From a virus: 36,747 bases of DNA. The stretch is from positions 1 through 36,747 of the IMG/VR virus record IMGVR_UViG_3300030329_000056; one strand, 5' to 3'. The position numbers were made by a program, and so were the translations under genes. The notes under the pieces were generated by a model. It was not told the origin of the DNA and did no database searches. It was given only the letters and a program-made list of their open reading frames with translations. Below, piece by piece: positions 5,508 to 12,669 of the stretch (position 1 is its first letter; each line of letters opens with the position of its first letter).

Positions 5508-7150
5508 AAGCTGTATTAGATATAGAAACTGATGCTTTAGATGCTAGTGTTATACACTGTCTTAGTTCTAAACAGGTGGGAGTAGACGGTGTTAAGACCT
5601 TTACTTCTCCCACAGGGGTGCAGGAGTATTTAAACTCTTTCGACACGGTTATTGCACACAACGGGTTAAGTTTTGATTTCCCTGTCCTTGCTAAGTTATG
5701 GGACATACAACTGCCTCTGGAGAAGATGCTGGATACTCTGGTTCTCTCTATGATGGACAACCCATCTAGAGAAGGAGGACACAGCCTCAGAGCATGGGGT
5801 GACAGGTTAGGCTTTGCAAAGATGCAGTATGGTGGTGACTTTTCATTTATGAGTCACGAACTTAAACAATACTGCGAACAGGATGTAAAGGTTTGCGAGA
5901 AAGTTCACGACACACTTCTAGAATCCATGAAGGATTTTACCAAGCAGTCTGTCAGGGACGAGCATCGTATGCGTATTGTGGCAGACCGTATCAGCGACAA
6001 CGGTTTTAAGATTAACCGTGACAAGACCGTAGATTTGTTCAACGATTTAATGAGGGAGCAAGACCGTATCAGTGTAGAGTGCAAAGGTCTTTTCCCCGAC
6101 CAAGTTGTGGAAAGATACTCAGACAAGACAGGTAAGAGGCTCAAGGATAAGGTCGTAGAGTTTAATCCAGCCAGCCGTAAGCAGATAGGAGAGAGGCTTG
6201 TAGAGCTGGGGTGGAAGCCAAAGGTATTTACAGATACAGGTTTACCAAAGGTAGATGAAAACACTCTATCGGACTGTGACTTGGAGGTGGCACAGAAGCT
6301 GGCAAGATACTTTCTCTTACAGAAACGAACCAGCCAGATTAAATCTTGGCTAGAACTATGTTCAGAGGAGGAAAGAGTTCACTGTCAGTATAGAACATTG
6401 GGTGCTATCACCAACCGCATGAGCAGTATCAAACCTAACCTACAACAGATACCCTCTGTTAGAGTAGAGTATGGGACAGATTGCAGAGAAGTTTGGGAAG
6501 CAGGAGAGGGTAACAAACTCATAGACACTGATGCCAGTGGATTAGAGTTGAGGGTTCTTGCCCACTATATGAACGATGATAAGTTTACACAGGAGGTTTT
6601 ACATGGCGATATTCACACATCTAATCAGAAAATGGCAGGATTGGAGACAAGACCACAGGCTAAGACGTTTATTTATGCGTTACTATACGGAGCGGGAGAT
6701 GCGAAAATAGGCTCTGTGGTGGGTGGAACTGCCAGAGATGGTGCGGAACTAAGACACAGGTTTCTGTCAAACCTACCCACCTTTAAACGCCTCTCAGAGG
6801 CTGTTCAGAGGAAGGGTCAGGCAGAGGGTAAACTAAAGGCTATAGATGGTAGAGTTCTACGTGTGAGACATCCCCACGCCAGCCTGAATACTCTTATACA
6901 AGGCTCTAGTGCAGTGCTTATGAAGAAATGGTTTATGTATGTGGATCACCACTTGAGGAGGAGAAATCTTAATGCGAAGATCGTAGCAATGGTTCACGAT
7001 GAATTAGTTTTGGAATGTTGCAAAAAAGATGTTGACCCTGCTGAGGAATGTGTTATACTATCTATACGTCAGGTCAATGAATCGTATAAACTACGTTGCA
7101 AGTTAGACTGTGACGTTCAAACTGGAAACAACTGGAGTGAAATACACTAA
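5504..7150 (+). CDS. Family A DNA polymerase with 3'-5' exonuclease
   Basis: Replicative DNA polymerase, 548 residues, shorter than T7 gp5 (704). The start at ATG 5504 overlaps the preceding stop; an in-frame upstream start at 5456 is rejected. Exonuclease: DIETD (6-10), HNGLSFDFP (52-60), and YCEQD (123-127). Polymerase: motif A DASGLELR with D343, O-helix KTFIYALLYGAG (387-398) and motif C VHDE (497-500). Tyr391 lines up with T7 Tyr526 and E. coli Pol I Phe762. The KTFIY-LLYGAGDAKIG run resembles T7 closely. It presumably works with the primase-helicase at 2769 and the SSB just downstream. Confidence 0.95.
   Translation: MKAVLDIETDALDASVIHCLSSKQVGVDGVKTFTSPTGVQEYLNSFDTVIAHNGLSFDFPVLAKLWDIQLPLEKMLDTLVLSMMDNPSREGGHSLRAWGDRLGFAKMQYGGDFSFMSHELKQYCEQDVKVCEKVHDTLLESMKDFTKQSVRDEHRMRIVADRISDNGFKINRDKTVDLFNDLMREQDRISVECKGLFPDQVVERYSDKTGKRLKDKVVEFNPASRKQIGERLVELGWKPKVFTDTGLPKVDENTLSDCDLEVAQKLARYFLLQKRTSQIKSWLELCSEEERVHCQYRTLGAITNRMSSIKPNLQQIPSVRVEYGTDCREVWEAGEGNKLIDTDASGLELRVLAHYMNDDKFTQEVLHGDIHTSNQKMAGLETRPQAKTFIYALLYGAGDAKIGSVVGGTARDGAELRHRFLSNLPTFKRLSEAVQRKGQAEGKLKAIDGRVLRVRHPHASLNTLIQGSSAVLMKKWFMYVDHHLRRRNLNAKIVAMVHDELVLECCKKDVDPAEECVILSIRQVNESYKLRCKLDCDVQTGNNWSEIH
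7032..7059 (+). promoter_or_regulatory. Putative internal promoter before the SSB gene
   Basis: TTGACC at 7032-7037 and TATACT at 7054-7059 are 16 bases apart, with TGT directly before the -10 (an extended -10). The 13-mer TGTGTTATACTAT (7049-7061) occurs again in the promoter of the heat-shock gene at 11490-11502. It lies within the end of the polymerase gene, about 90 bases before the SSB start. Confidence 0.45.
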
Positions 7151-7151
7151 G

Positions 7152-7601
7152 ATGGCTAATACATATACATATCTAGAAGGCGTTATGTTTTTCCCCTTTA
7201 TCTTTGACAGTAAAGACAAGTTCGACAGGTATTCTGTGGCTCTTGGTCTTGAGGGGGATCAGGTCAAGCAAGCTAGGAACATCGGACTGAATGTCAAACA
7301 GGTTGACGATAAGTATGACGGCATGGCTTACGTCTTGCTTAAGAGTAACTACAAGCCTGATCTATTTAACGCAGATGGTAAAGAATACGATGGAGCAAGG
7401 ATGCTCAGTAACGGTTCTAAGGCTGTGGTGAAGCTAACGCAGCGTCCGTATAATAACAAGTATGGAACAGGTATGACTACCTTTATGAACGCTGTGAAGA
7501 TCACAGACCCTATTGAGTATATTCCAGAGGGTGGTTCTAAGAAGTCATTTTCACCCGATGATAGCGAAGTTTTTGAATCCTCTGGCGAAGTACCCTTCTA
7601 G
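7152..7601 (+). CDS. T7 gp2.5-like single-stranded DNA-binding protein
   Basis: ATG at 7152 just after the polymerase stop gives a 149-residue product; an in-frame ATG at 7110 lies inside the polymerase gene. The body has a beta-rich layout starting TYTYLEGVMFFPFIF and including a VVKLTQRPY strand. The last 14 residues carry five acidic residues and end in Phe (EVPF), the hallmark of gp2.5-type SSBs whose tail contacts polymerase and helicase. It would coat single strands at the fork. Length and neighbours fit T7 gene 2.5 well, although sequence identity is not judged here. Confidence 0.75.
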   Translation: MANTYTYLEGVMFFPFIFDSKDKFDRYSVALGLEGDQVKQARNIGLNVKQVDDKYDGMAYVLLKSNYKPDLFNADGKEYDGARMLSNGSKAVVKLTQRPYNNKYGTGMTTFMNAVKITDPIEYIPEGGSKKSFSPDDSEVFESSGEVPF

Positions 7602-7607
7602 GTTGTT

Positions 7608-8231
7608 ATGTCAGCACCTAAATATGGGCATTGGGATATTAGTCTGGTGGGCAGGTTCGATCCGGAAGAACATCTCGGATTTGTCTATCAGATTACCCAT
7701 ATAGAAACAGGCAAAAGCTACATAGGATGCAAACACCTTTGGAAGTTTAAAAAGAGAAAAAAAGTTAAAGCAAGTGAGTGGAGATACTATTGTTCTAGTT
7801 CTAATTATCTTAAGCCTGATATAAAAAAGCATGGTAAGAGGTCTTTTAAGTTTGAGATACTTATGCTTTGTCCTAATAAACGTGATCTGTATTATAACGA
7901 AGCAAAGATACAGATGGAACTAGGTGTTCTGGAGAGTGAAGACTACTATAATGCTAATGTGGGTGGCAAGCGTTTCTTCCGACCAGTTAGCAGTTACATG
8001 AACGATAACATTAGAGAAAAATTATCTGGGACTAAGAACGGAAGGTATGGTGGAACTTTCTACCTATACTTTGAAGACGGGACAGTTAAGAAGGTGAAGA
8101 ACAAAACCGTTTCTCAATATTGTAAGTGTAACGATCTCTGTCGTAGAACATTATACCGTCTAAGACAAGGCACTAGAAAGAAACCGTATAAGGGAATAAT
8201 CAAGCTGGAGTATGAACATGAGCGAAGCTAA
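7608..8231 (+). CDS. GIY-YIG family endonuclease (possible homing endonuclease)
   Basis: The N-terminal half shows the GIY-YIG layout: GFVYQITHI (24-32), GKSYIG (35-40), an Arg near 59, KHGKRSFKFEIL (74-84) and YYNEAKIQMEL with Glu98. Phage proteins of this build include free-standing homing endonucleases such as the Seg type. The C-terminal part, about residues 135-207, is basic and probably binds DNA. The first motif is VYQ rather than GIY, common in the family. It sits between SSB and the exonuclease, where T7 has its gene 3 resolvase, and overlaps the next gene. A job in recombination is possible but unproven. Confidence 0.75.
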   Translation: MSAPKYGHWDISLVGRFDPEEHLGFVYQITHIETGKSYIGCKHLWKFKKRKKVKASEWRYYCSSSNYLKPDIKKHGKRSFKFEILMLCPNKRDLYYNEAKIQMELGVLESEDYYNANVGGKRFFRPVSSYMNDNIREKLSGTKNGRYGGTFYLYFEDGTVKKVKNKTVSQYCKCNDLCRRTLYRLRQGTRKKPYKGIIKLEYEHERS

Positions 8232-9072
8232 GAAAAACATAGATACGCTGGTTGATGACATATACCAGCTACTTGAAAACGGAAATAAGAAACCAAATCA
8301 GGAAGCACTGTTTGGTCTTGCTGCTAGCATTATGGACTCGGTTCGTAGGCAGTTATGGGTTAGTGCTAATGGAAGCAAGGGTGGATCGCTACGCATGTCT
8401 AATATAGGCAAGCCATGCACACGATCGCTCTGGTATGACATCAACGGTGACGATGAAGCAGAGAAGTTGCGTCCTGAAACAAAACTTAAGTTTATGATGG
8501 GAGATATTGTCGAGGCTCTACTCCTATATCTGGCAAAAGAAGCAGGGCATGAAGTAACAGAGCAACAGGCAGAGATAGAAATAGATGGTATCAAGGGACA
8601 TATAGATGCTATAATAGACGGAGAACTTGTAGATGTTAAGTCTAGCAGTTCCTTCGGAATGAAGAAGTTTAAGAACGGGACTCTGCCAAATGACGATCCC
8701 TTCGGATACATTGACCAGATAAGCGGCTACGGTAATGCTCTGGGCAAAACCACTGGAACTTTCCTTGCCTTTGATAAGAGCAGTGGTGAACTTGCAACAT
8801 ACACTCATAGGAAGTTATCTGATACTGCTAGCAGGATAGACAAAGTTAAGAGAGATACATCTGGAGAGTCCCCACCTCACCGTGCATTTTCTGCTGTTCC
8901 TGATAAGCAAACGGGTGGGAAGAAGCTAAACGTAAACTGTTCCTACTGCTCTCACAAGAAAACATGCTGGTCTGACCCCGGACTTGTTACTAAGTTTAGA
9001 TCAGGTAGACCAGTATTTTTAGTGAAAGGTAGTGTATCCAAGGGGGAAGACAATGCAAGTCGCTCTTTCTGA
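8218..9072 (+). CDS. Cas4/RecB-like PD-(D/E)XK exonuclease with Fe-S-type cysteines
   Basis: Two ATGs, 8212 and 8218, are possible; 8218 has GGAG seven bases upstream and is preferred (284 residues). Motifs, numbered from 8212: GKPC with Cys69; GDIVEALLL with Glu101; HIDAIIDG with Asp132; VDVKSS with Asp141 and Lys143; DQISGYG with Gln169 and Tyr173; and C243, C246, C252 near the end. This is the RecB-family nuclease order. One N-terminal plus three C-terminal cysteines match the 4Fe-4S staple of Cas4 and AddB. In the T7 plan it takes the place of the gene 6 exonuclease, degrading host DNA or processing phage ends. Confidence 0.8.
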   Translation: MSEAKKNIDTLVDDIYQLLENGNKKPNQEALFGLAASIMDSVRRQLWVSANGSKGGSLRMSNIGKPCTRSLWYDINGDDEAEKLRPETKLKFMMGDIVEALLLYLAKEAGHEVTEQQAEIEIDGIKGHIDAIIDGELVDVKSSSSFGMKKFKNGTLPNDDPFGYIDQISGYGNALGKTTGTFLAFDKSSGELATYTHRKLSDTASRIDKVKRDTSGESPPHRAFSAVPDKQTGGKKLNVNCSYCSHKKTCWSDPGLVTKFRSGRPVFLVKGSVSKGEDNASRSF

Positions 9073-9232
9073 GGAACAACTTATAGATATTTCTTTAGCG
9101 TATAACAACGAAGAAATATTAGACATACTACAAATAGAAACCATTGAACTTGTGCATATCTTGCAAGAACAAATAGAAGAAAATATTCTTAAGTTTAACC
9201 TTAGACCTGTGGACTGTAACTATGACTTTTAA
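9053..9232 (+). CDS. Hypothetical acidic protein (59 aa)
   Basis: ATG at 9053 follows AAGGGGGAAG and overlaps the end of the nuclease gene; an earlier GTG start at 9032 is less likely. The product is helical and acidic: LSEEQLIDISLAYNNEEILDI, then LVHILQEQIEENI. The ending NYDF overlaps the reductase start by 11 bases. Family not recognised. Small, acidic partner proteins often sit before a larger enzyme in phage operons, but nothing in this sequence fixes a role. Confidence 0.6.
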   Translation: MQVALSEEQLIDISLAYNNEEILDILQIETIELVHILQEQIEENILKFNLRPVDCNYDF

Positions 9233-10904
9233 ATCTAACGAAAATCCAATGTTCCGATCAAAGTTTAGTGAGGACATTTTCAAACAAAAATATGCACATC
9301 AGGGGTGCTACACTTGGGCTGACTTGGCAAAGACTTTGGTAGAGGATGTTTGCAAAGGATTGTTAGCTGAGGATGAAGTGTCTGAACTCATACAGATGAT
9401 TACAGACCTTAAGTTTATTCCGGGTGGTAGGTATCTCTACTACGCAGGAAGACCTAATAAGTTTTTCAATAACTGTTTTCTGCTCAAGGCAGAGAAGGAC
9501 ACCAGAGAGGATTGGGCTAACCTAAGTTGGAAAGCAGAGTCATGTCTTATGACAGGTGGTGGCATAGGTATTGACTATTCTGTTTATAGACCGGAGGGTT
9601 CGGGGTTGAAATCTACAGGAGGAATTGCTAGTGGTCCAATTCCTAAGATGCAGATGATTAACGAGATTGGGCGTAGAGTGATGCAGGGTGGAAGTCGTAG
9701 GTCTGCTATCTATGCTAGCCTAAACTGGAAGCACAGAGATATAGAAAAGTTTCTGACCTGTAAGAATTGGTATGATATGCCAGTAGGGGATACAGGTTTT
9801 AACATAGGTCAGGTTAAGGAACAGGACTTTAACTTTACTGCCCCGATGGACATGACCAATATAAGTGTCAACTATGATACAGATTGGTTAATTAACTACT
9901 GGAAAACAGGAGATGTAGGAGATGTCTTCAGGACTAATATACATCAGGCTCTTAGAACTGCTGAACCGGGATTCAGCTTCAACTTCTTTGAAAAGGAAAA
10001 AGACACCCTTCGCAATGCTTGCACTGAGGTATGCAGTGCTGACGATTCTGATGTGTGTAATCTTGGTAGCATTAATTTGGGCAGGATTAATAATATTTCA
10101 GAGTTCTCAGACGTAGTAAATTTAGCAACCAAGTTTCTTCTATGCGGAACAAAGAAAGCAAAGCTGCCCTATGAAAAGGTATATGATGTTAGAGAAAAGA
10201 ACAGGAGGTTGGGTCTGGGACTTATGGGTATGCACGAATGGCTGGTTAAGAGAGGTAGCAAATACGAAGTTACAAAGGAACTTCATCAGTGGCTTTCTGT
10301 TTATAAGGGATGTTCTGACGCTACCAGTGCTAGCTTTTCTGATACTCTTGGTGTTTCCCGTCCTGTGGCTAATCGTGCTATTGCTCCTACAGGCAGCATT
10401 GGTATTCTTGCAGGGACTTCTACTGGTATCGAACCTATTTTTGCAGTTGCGTATAAGAGGAGGTATCTTAAGAACGGAAATAAGTGGCACTATCAATACG
10501 TTGTGGACAGTGCTGCTCAGGAAATCATAGACCTGTATGGAATCAAACCTGACAAGATTGAATCAGCATTGGACTTGGCTAGTGACTATCATAGACGCAT
10601 CAAGTTTCAAGCAGACGTTCAAGACTATGTAGATATGTCCATATCCAGCACCATTAACTTACCAGCGTGGGGGACTGAATTAAACAATGAAGATACTGTG
10701 GATAAGTTTGCTTCTACTCTTGCCAGTTATGCTCACAGGTTGCGAGGTTTCACCGTGTACCCTGACGGATGTAGAGGGGGACAACCTCTTAGCAGTGTGC
10801 CTTATAGCGAAGCTGTAGACAAGCTGGGTGAGGTGTTTGAAGAGGGCGTTGAAACCCACGACATCTGTGACATTACTGGTCACGGTGGAAGCTGTGGAGT
10901 TTAA
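9222..10904 (+). CDS. nrdJ: Adenosylcobalamin-dependent (class II) ribonucleotide reductase
   Basis: Reduces ribonucleotides to deoxyribonucleotides. The 560-residue product carries FNNCFLL with Cys85, NACTE with Asn265, Cys267 (thiyl-radical site) and Glu269, then CNLGSINL with Cys279, followed by RLGLGLMGMHEWL and APTGSIGILAGTSTGIEP. The end is GGSCGV. There is no ATP-cone at the N-terminus and no separate small subunit gene nearby, as expected for a compact class II enzyme that makes its radical from B12. Such genes are common in marine phages. With ThyX it forms a dNTP supply pair. It would depend on host cobalamin. Confidence 0.9.
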   Translation: MTFKSNENPMFRSKFSEDIFKQKYAHQGCYTWADLAKTLVEDVCKGLLAEDEVSELIQMITDLKFIPGGRYLYYAGRPNKFFNNCFLLKAEKDTREDWANLSWKAESCLMTGGGIGIDYSVYRPEGSGLKSTGGIASGPIPKMQMINEIGRRVMQGGSRRSAIYASLNWKHRDIEKFLTCKNWYDMPVGDTGFNIGQVKEQDFNFTAPMDMTNISVNYDTDWLINYWKTGDVGDVFRTNIHQALRTAEPGFSFNFFEKEKDTLRNACTEVCSADDSDVCNLGSINLGRINNISEFSDVVNLATKFLLCGTKKAKLPYEKVYDVREKNRRLGLGLMGMHEWLVKRGSKYEVTKELHQWLSVYKGCSDATSASFSDTLGVSRPVANRAIAPTGSIGILAGTSTGIEPIFAVAYKRRYLKNGNKWHYQYVVDSAAQEIIDLYGIKPDKIESALDLASDYHRRIKFQADVQDYVDMSISSTINLPAWGTELNNEDTVDKFASTLASYAHRLRGFTVYPDGCRGGQPLSSVPYSEAVDKLGEVFEEGVETHDICDITGHGGSCGV

Positions 10905-10907
10905 ACA

Positions 10908-11468
10908 ATGTATGGAGAAGTCTGGTATTCTGGCTCTAGCGTTCCCGATATGCAGGAGGATTTTAGACAGGCTGTTATATCGCTGTGTAATAACTTAGAG
11001 GAACAGGAAGGCAAGGTCAACGATGGAGAACGAATAGAGAACATACGTTCAAATTCCACATATGCCATAGATCATCCAGATTTTAAGACATTGGTGTTTG
11101 AGTGGACTAAGAAAGCCAATGAAGAAACTGGATGGAACTTTGATTTATCTGGTATAGAGAACCTACAGCTTAGTAAGTATGGTGAGGGTGAAAAGTATAG
11201 CTGGCACATGGATATACAACCCTCTGATCCCATGCGTAAGCTAACTTATAATGTGGTTCTGAACGATGACTTTGAGGGGGGAGACTTTCAGTTTAGTTGG
11301 GGAAGCCCCTCTGCACCTTATAAGAAGAGGACACGACCTGAGCCGCAGCTTAAGATACCGGGCAGGATGGTAGTCTTCCCTAGCTACTACTACCATAGAG
11401 TCACGCCTGTAACCTCTGGAATTAGGTATAGCCTAACAGGTTGGGTAACAGGTAATCCTTTTAGATAG
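10908..11468 (+). CDS. 2-oxoglutarate/Fe(II)-dependent dioxygenase, prolyl-hydroxylase type
   Basis: The 186-residue product has the Fe(II)-binding triad His100-x-Asp102 (WHMD) and His163 (YYHRV), and Arg173 for 2-oxoglutarate (GIRYSL). Between them are KLTYNVVLND and FEGGDFQF, typical strands of the double-stranded beta helix, and PGRMVVFPSY before the distal His. The best family match is the P4Hc/PKHD type, which hydroxylates protein or small-molecule substrates using O2. The substrate is unknown. It follows the reductase by three bases and ends the replication operon; the next gene has its own promoter. Confidence 0.88.
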   Translation: MYGEVWYSGSSVPDMQEDFRQAVISLCNNLEEQEGKVNDGERIENIRSNSTYAIDHPDFKTLVFEWTKKANEETGWNFDLSGIENLQLSKYGEGEKYSWHMDIQPSDPMRKLTYNVVLNDDFEGGDFQFSWGSPSAPYKKRTRPEPQLKIPGRMVVFPSYYYHRVTPVTSGIRYSLTGWVTGNPFR

Positions 11469-11471
11469 GGG

Positions 11472-11500
11472 TTGCAGTCCTTATTAAAGTGTGTTATACT
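11472..11500 (+). promoter_or_regulatory. Sigma70-like promoter of the heat-shock gene
   Basis: TTGCAG at 11472-11477 and TATACT at 11495-11500 are separated by exactly 17 bases, and TGT before the -10 makes it an extended -10. It lies in the 88-base gap before the gene at 11557. It shares the 13-mer TGTGTTATACTAT with the putative promoter at 7032-7059. Confidence 0.65.
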
Positions 11501-11556
11501 ATTAGTGGAAGTGCTAATTACGGGCTTCCAAACTTCTTGCTTATAGGAGAAATAAA

Positions 11557-11991
11557 ATGCAAGACATGACTTATTCACAGATGCTAACTGTTGCCGAGCG
11601 TTCCTCGCTAGGGTTAGAAAACCTTTTTAATAATATGTGGGAAATGGCAAGTAGCCAAGTAAAAACTTCCCCCAACTTCCCTCCACATGAACTTATTAAA
11701 ACGGGGGAAAATTCTTGGCGTATTTCTATGGCACTTGCTGGCTATACAAAGGAGGATGTAACGATCGAAGTTAAGGAAAACGTCTTAACCGTATCTTCAG
11801 AAGGAGTCAACAACAAGGACAAAGGTAAGGTAATACATTCCGGTATTGCATACCGACAATTTAAAAGAGAATTTATGTTAGGAGAGTTTGTGGAAGTTAA
11901 AGACGCTTCTCTAAAAGAAGGGATATTAAAGATTGATCTAGTTCAGAAACTTCCCGATCACAAGAAACCAAAAACAATTAACATCAATTAA
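11557..11991 (+). CDS. Small heat-shock protein (IbpA/Hsp20 type)
   Basis: An ATP-independent chaperone that holds unfolding proteins. The 144-residue product has the IbpA layout: a short N-terminal arm with LENLFNNMW, then an alpha-crystallin domain from about residue 46 (HELIKTGENSWRISMALAGYTKEDVTIEVKEN is spread over the first strands), HSGIAYRQFKREF and the GILKIDL strand, and a short tail ending TININ. AGGAG lies seven bases before ATG. It stands alone between its own promoter and terminator, unlike its operon neighbours, so it may be expressed separately and strongly. Hsp20 genes are known from large marine myoviruses; here it probably aids virion protein folding. Confidence 0.92.
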   Translation: MQDMTYSQMLTVAERSSLGLENLFNNMWEMASSQVKTSPNFPPHELIKTGENSWRISMALAGYTKEDVTIEVKENVLTVSSEGVNNKDKGKVIHSGIAYRQFKREFMLGEFVEVKDASLKEGILKIDLVQKLPDHKKPKTININ

Positions 11992-12020
11992 CTGCTAGGG
12001 TGATGCCTTAATACATCCGT

Positions 12021-12052
12021 GAGGAGCCTATGGTTAGCTCCTCTTTATTTTT
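12021..12052 (+). terminator. Intrinsic terminator closing the plus-strand genes
   Basis: GAGGAGC at 12021-12027 and GCTCCTC at 12037-12043 form a perfect 7-bp stem around a 9-base loop, followed by TTTATTTTT (12044-12052). It stops plus-strand transcription before it runs into the convergent late genes. The minus strand has no T-tract after the stem, so the element is one-directional. The last codons of the minus-strand gene lie against its T-tract. Confidence 0.85.
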
Positions 12053-12380
12053 GTGGGTGTGACCCGTTGTGCATGTGCATTAGTTTATCTACGTCCCGCC
12101 TGAGAGATGACACATCTGCTATGATACTGGCTGTTTCTCTAGCCCTTGCTTCCCTCTCTTTAGGGGCTAACATTCCAGACATCACCTCTAGTCTTTGAGA
12201 ATGATTCTGAATTGCAACTTCTTGGGTATCTGTTGTCCTGTCCTGTTGCCTTAACCTAGCCTCTATATCAGACAACTCGTCTATCACTGCTTGCAGCTTT
12301 GTCTTTACTATGACAAAGGCAGTTACCACGCTTACCAGCATGCCTGCCAGCGTTAGTATCATTCGTGCGTCTAGTTCCAT
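12045..12380 (-). CDS. Membrane-anchored coiled-coil protein, i-spanin-like candidate (111 aa)
   Basis: The N-terminus has one membrane span, about residues 8-25 (LTLAGMLVSVVTAFVIVK), followed by a long charged coiled coil with LQAVIDELSDIEARLRQQ and a later SLRRDVDKLM segment. This layout, N-terminal anchor plus periplasmic coiled coil, is that of an inner-membrane spanin (Rz type). Its place at the end of the late operon, after the putative transglycosylase and holin, fits a lysis role. No partner lipoprotein is seen, so the call is tentative. It overlaps the preceding gene in a TAATG junction. Confidence 0.6.
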   Translation of the reverse strand: MELDARMILTLAGMLVSVVTAFVIVKTKLQAVIDELSDIEARLRQQDRTTDTQEVAIQNHSQRLEVMSGMLAPKEREARARETASIIADVSSLRRDVDKLMHMHNGSHPQK

Positions 12381-12553
12381 TACACATCTTCTTCAAAATC
12401 AAAAGCTGTTCCACACGTTACGCATCTGAATGAGCCATCATCGTATAAAAGCCAATGTGCTGATAGCATATCCCATTGTTCGCAAACGTGGCATATGATA
12501 GGATTTGCGTCTTCTTCTTGTTCAGCGGATTCAAACTGAACTACCGTATTCAC
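12380..12553 (-). CDS. Small zinc-ribbon protein, GTG start (57 aa)
   Basis: GTG at 12553 overlaps the previous TGA; the frame is closed just upstream, so no earlier start exists. The product has CHVC at residues 21-24 and CVTC at 44-47 around a WDMLSAHWLLYDDGSF core, the spacing of a zinc ribbon, and acidic ends. AAAAGG abuts the start too closely to be ideal, so translation is probably coupled to the upstream gene. Function unknown. It lies between the metallothionein-like peptide and the coiled-coil membrane protein. Confidence 0.6.
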   Translation of the reverse strand: MNTVVQFESAEQEEDANPIICHVCEQWDMLSAHWLLYDDGSFRCVTCGTAFDFEEDV

Positions 12554-12669
12554 CTTTTATACATTTCCTTACATTTACAATTTGTGCATTTACAGTTTTT
12601 GCAGTCACCGTTGCAGTGACATTCCCTATCCTTGCAGTGACAGTCTACGCAAAAGTTATCACTTCCCAT
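12550..12669 (-). CDS. Metallothionein-like cysteine-rich peptide (39 aa)
   Basis: The product has 10 cysteines in 39 residues (7, 10, 12, 17, 19, 23, 26, 28, 31, 33), two histidines and many Lys. Four CxC pairs (10/12, 17/19, 26/28, 31/33) spaced by CxxC steps are the metallothionein hallmark. The only aromatic residues are Phe6 and Tyr37, both outside the cysteine core. AGAAGGAAG precedes the ATG at 12669. It overlaps the holin-like gene by 11 bases and the next gene by four, so it sits in a real translated array. It should bind Zn(II), Cu(I) or Cd(II) in the cytosol. There is no signal peptide. A redox or other role cannot be excluded. Confidence 0.75.
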   Translation of the reverse strand: MGSDNFCVDCHCKDRECHCNGDCKNCKCTNCKCKEMYKR

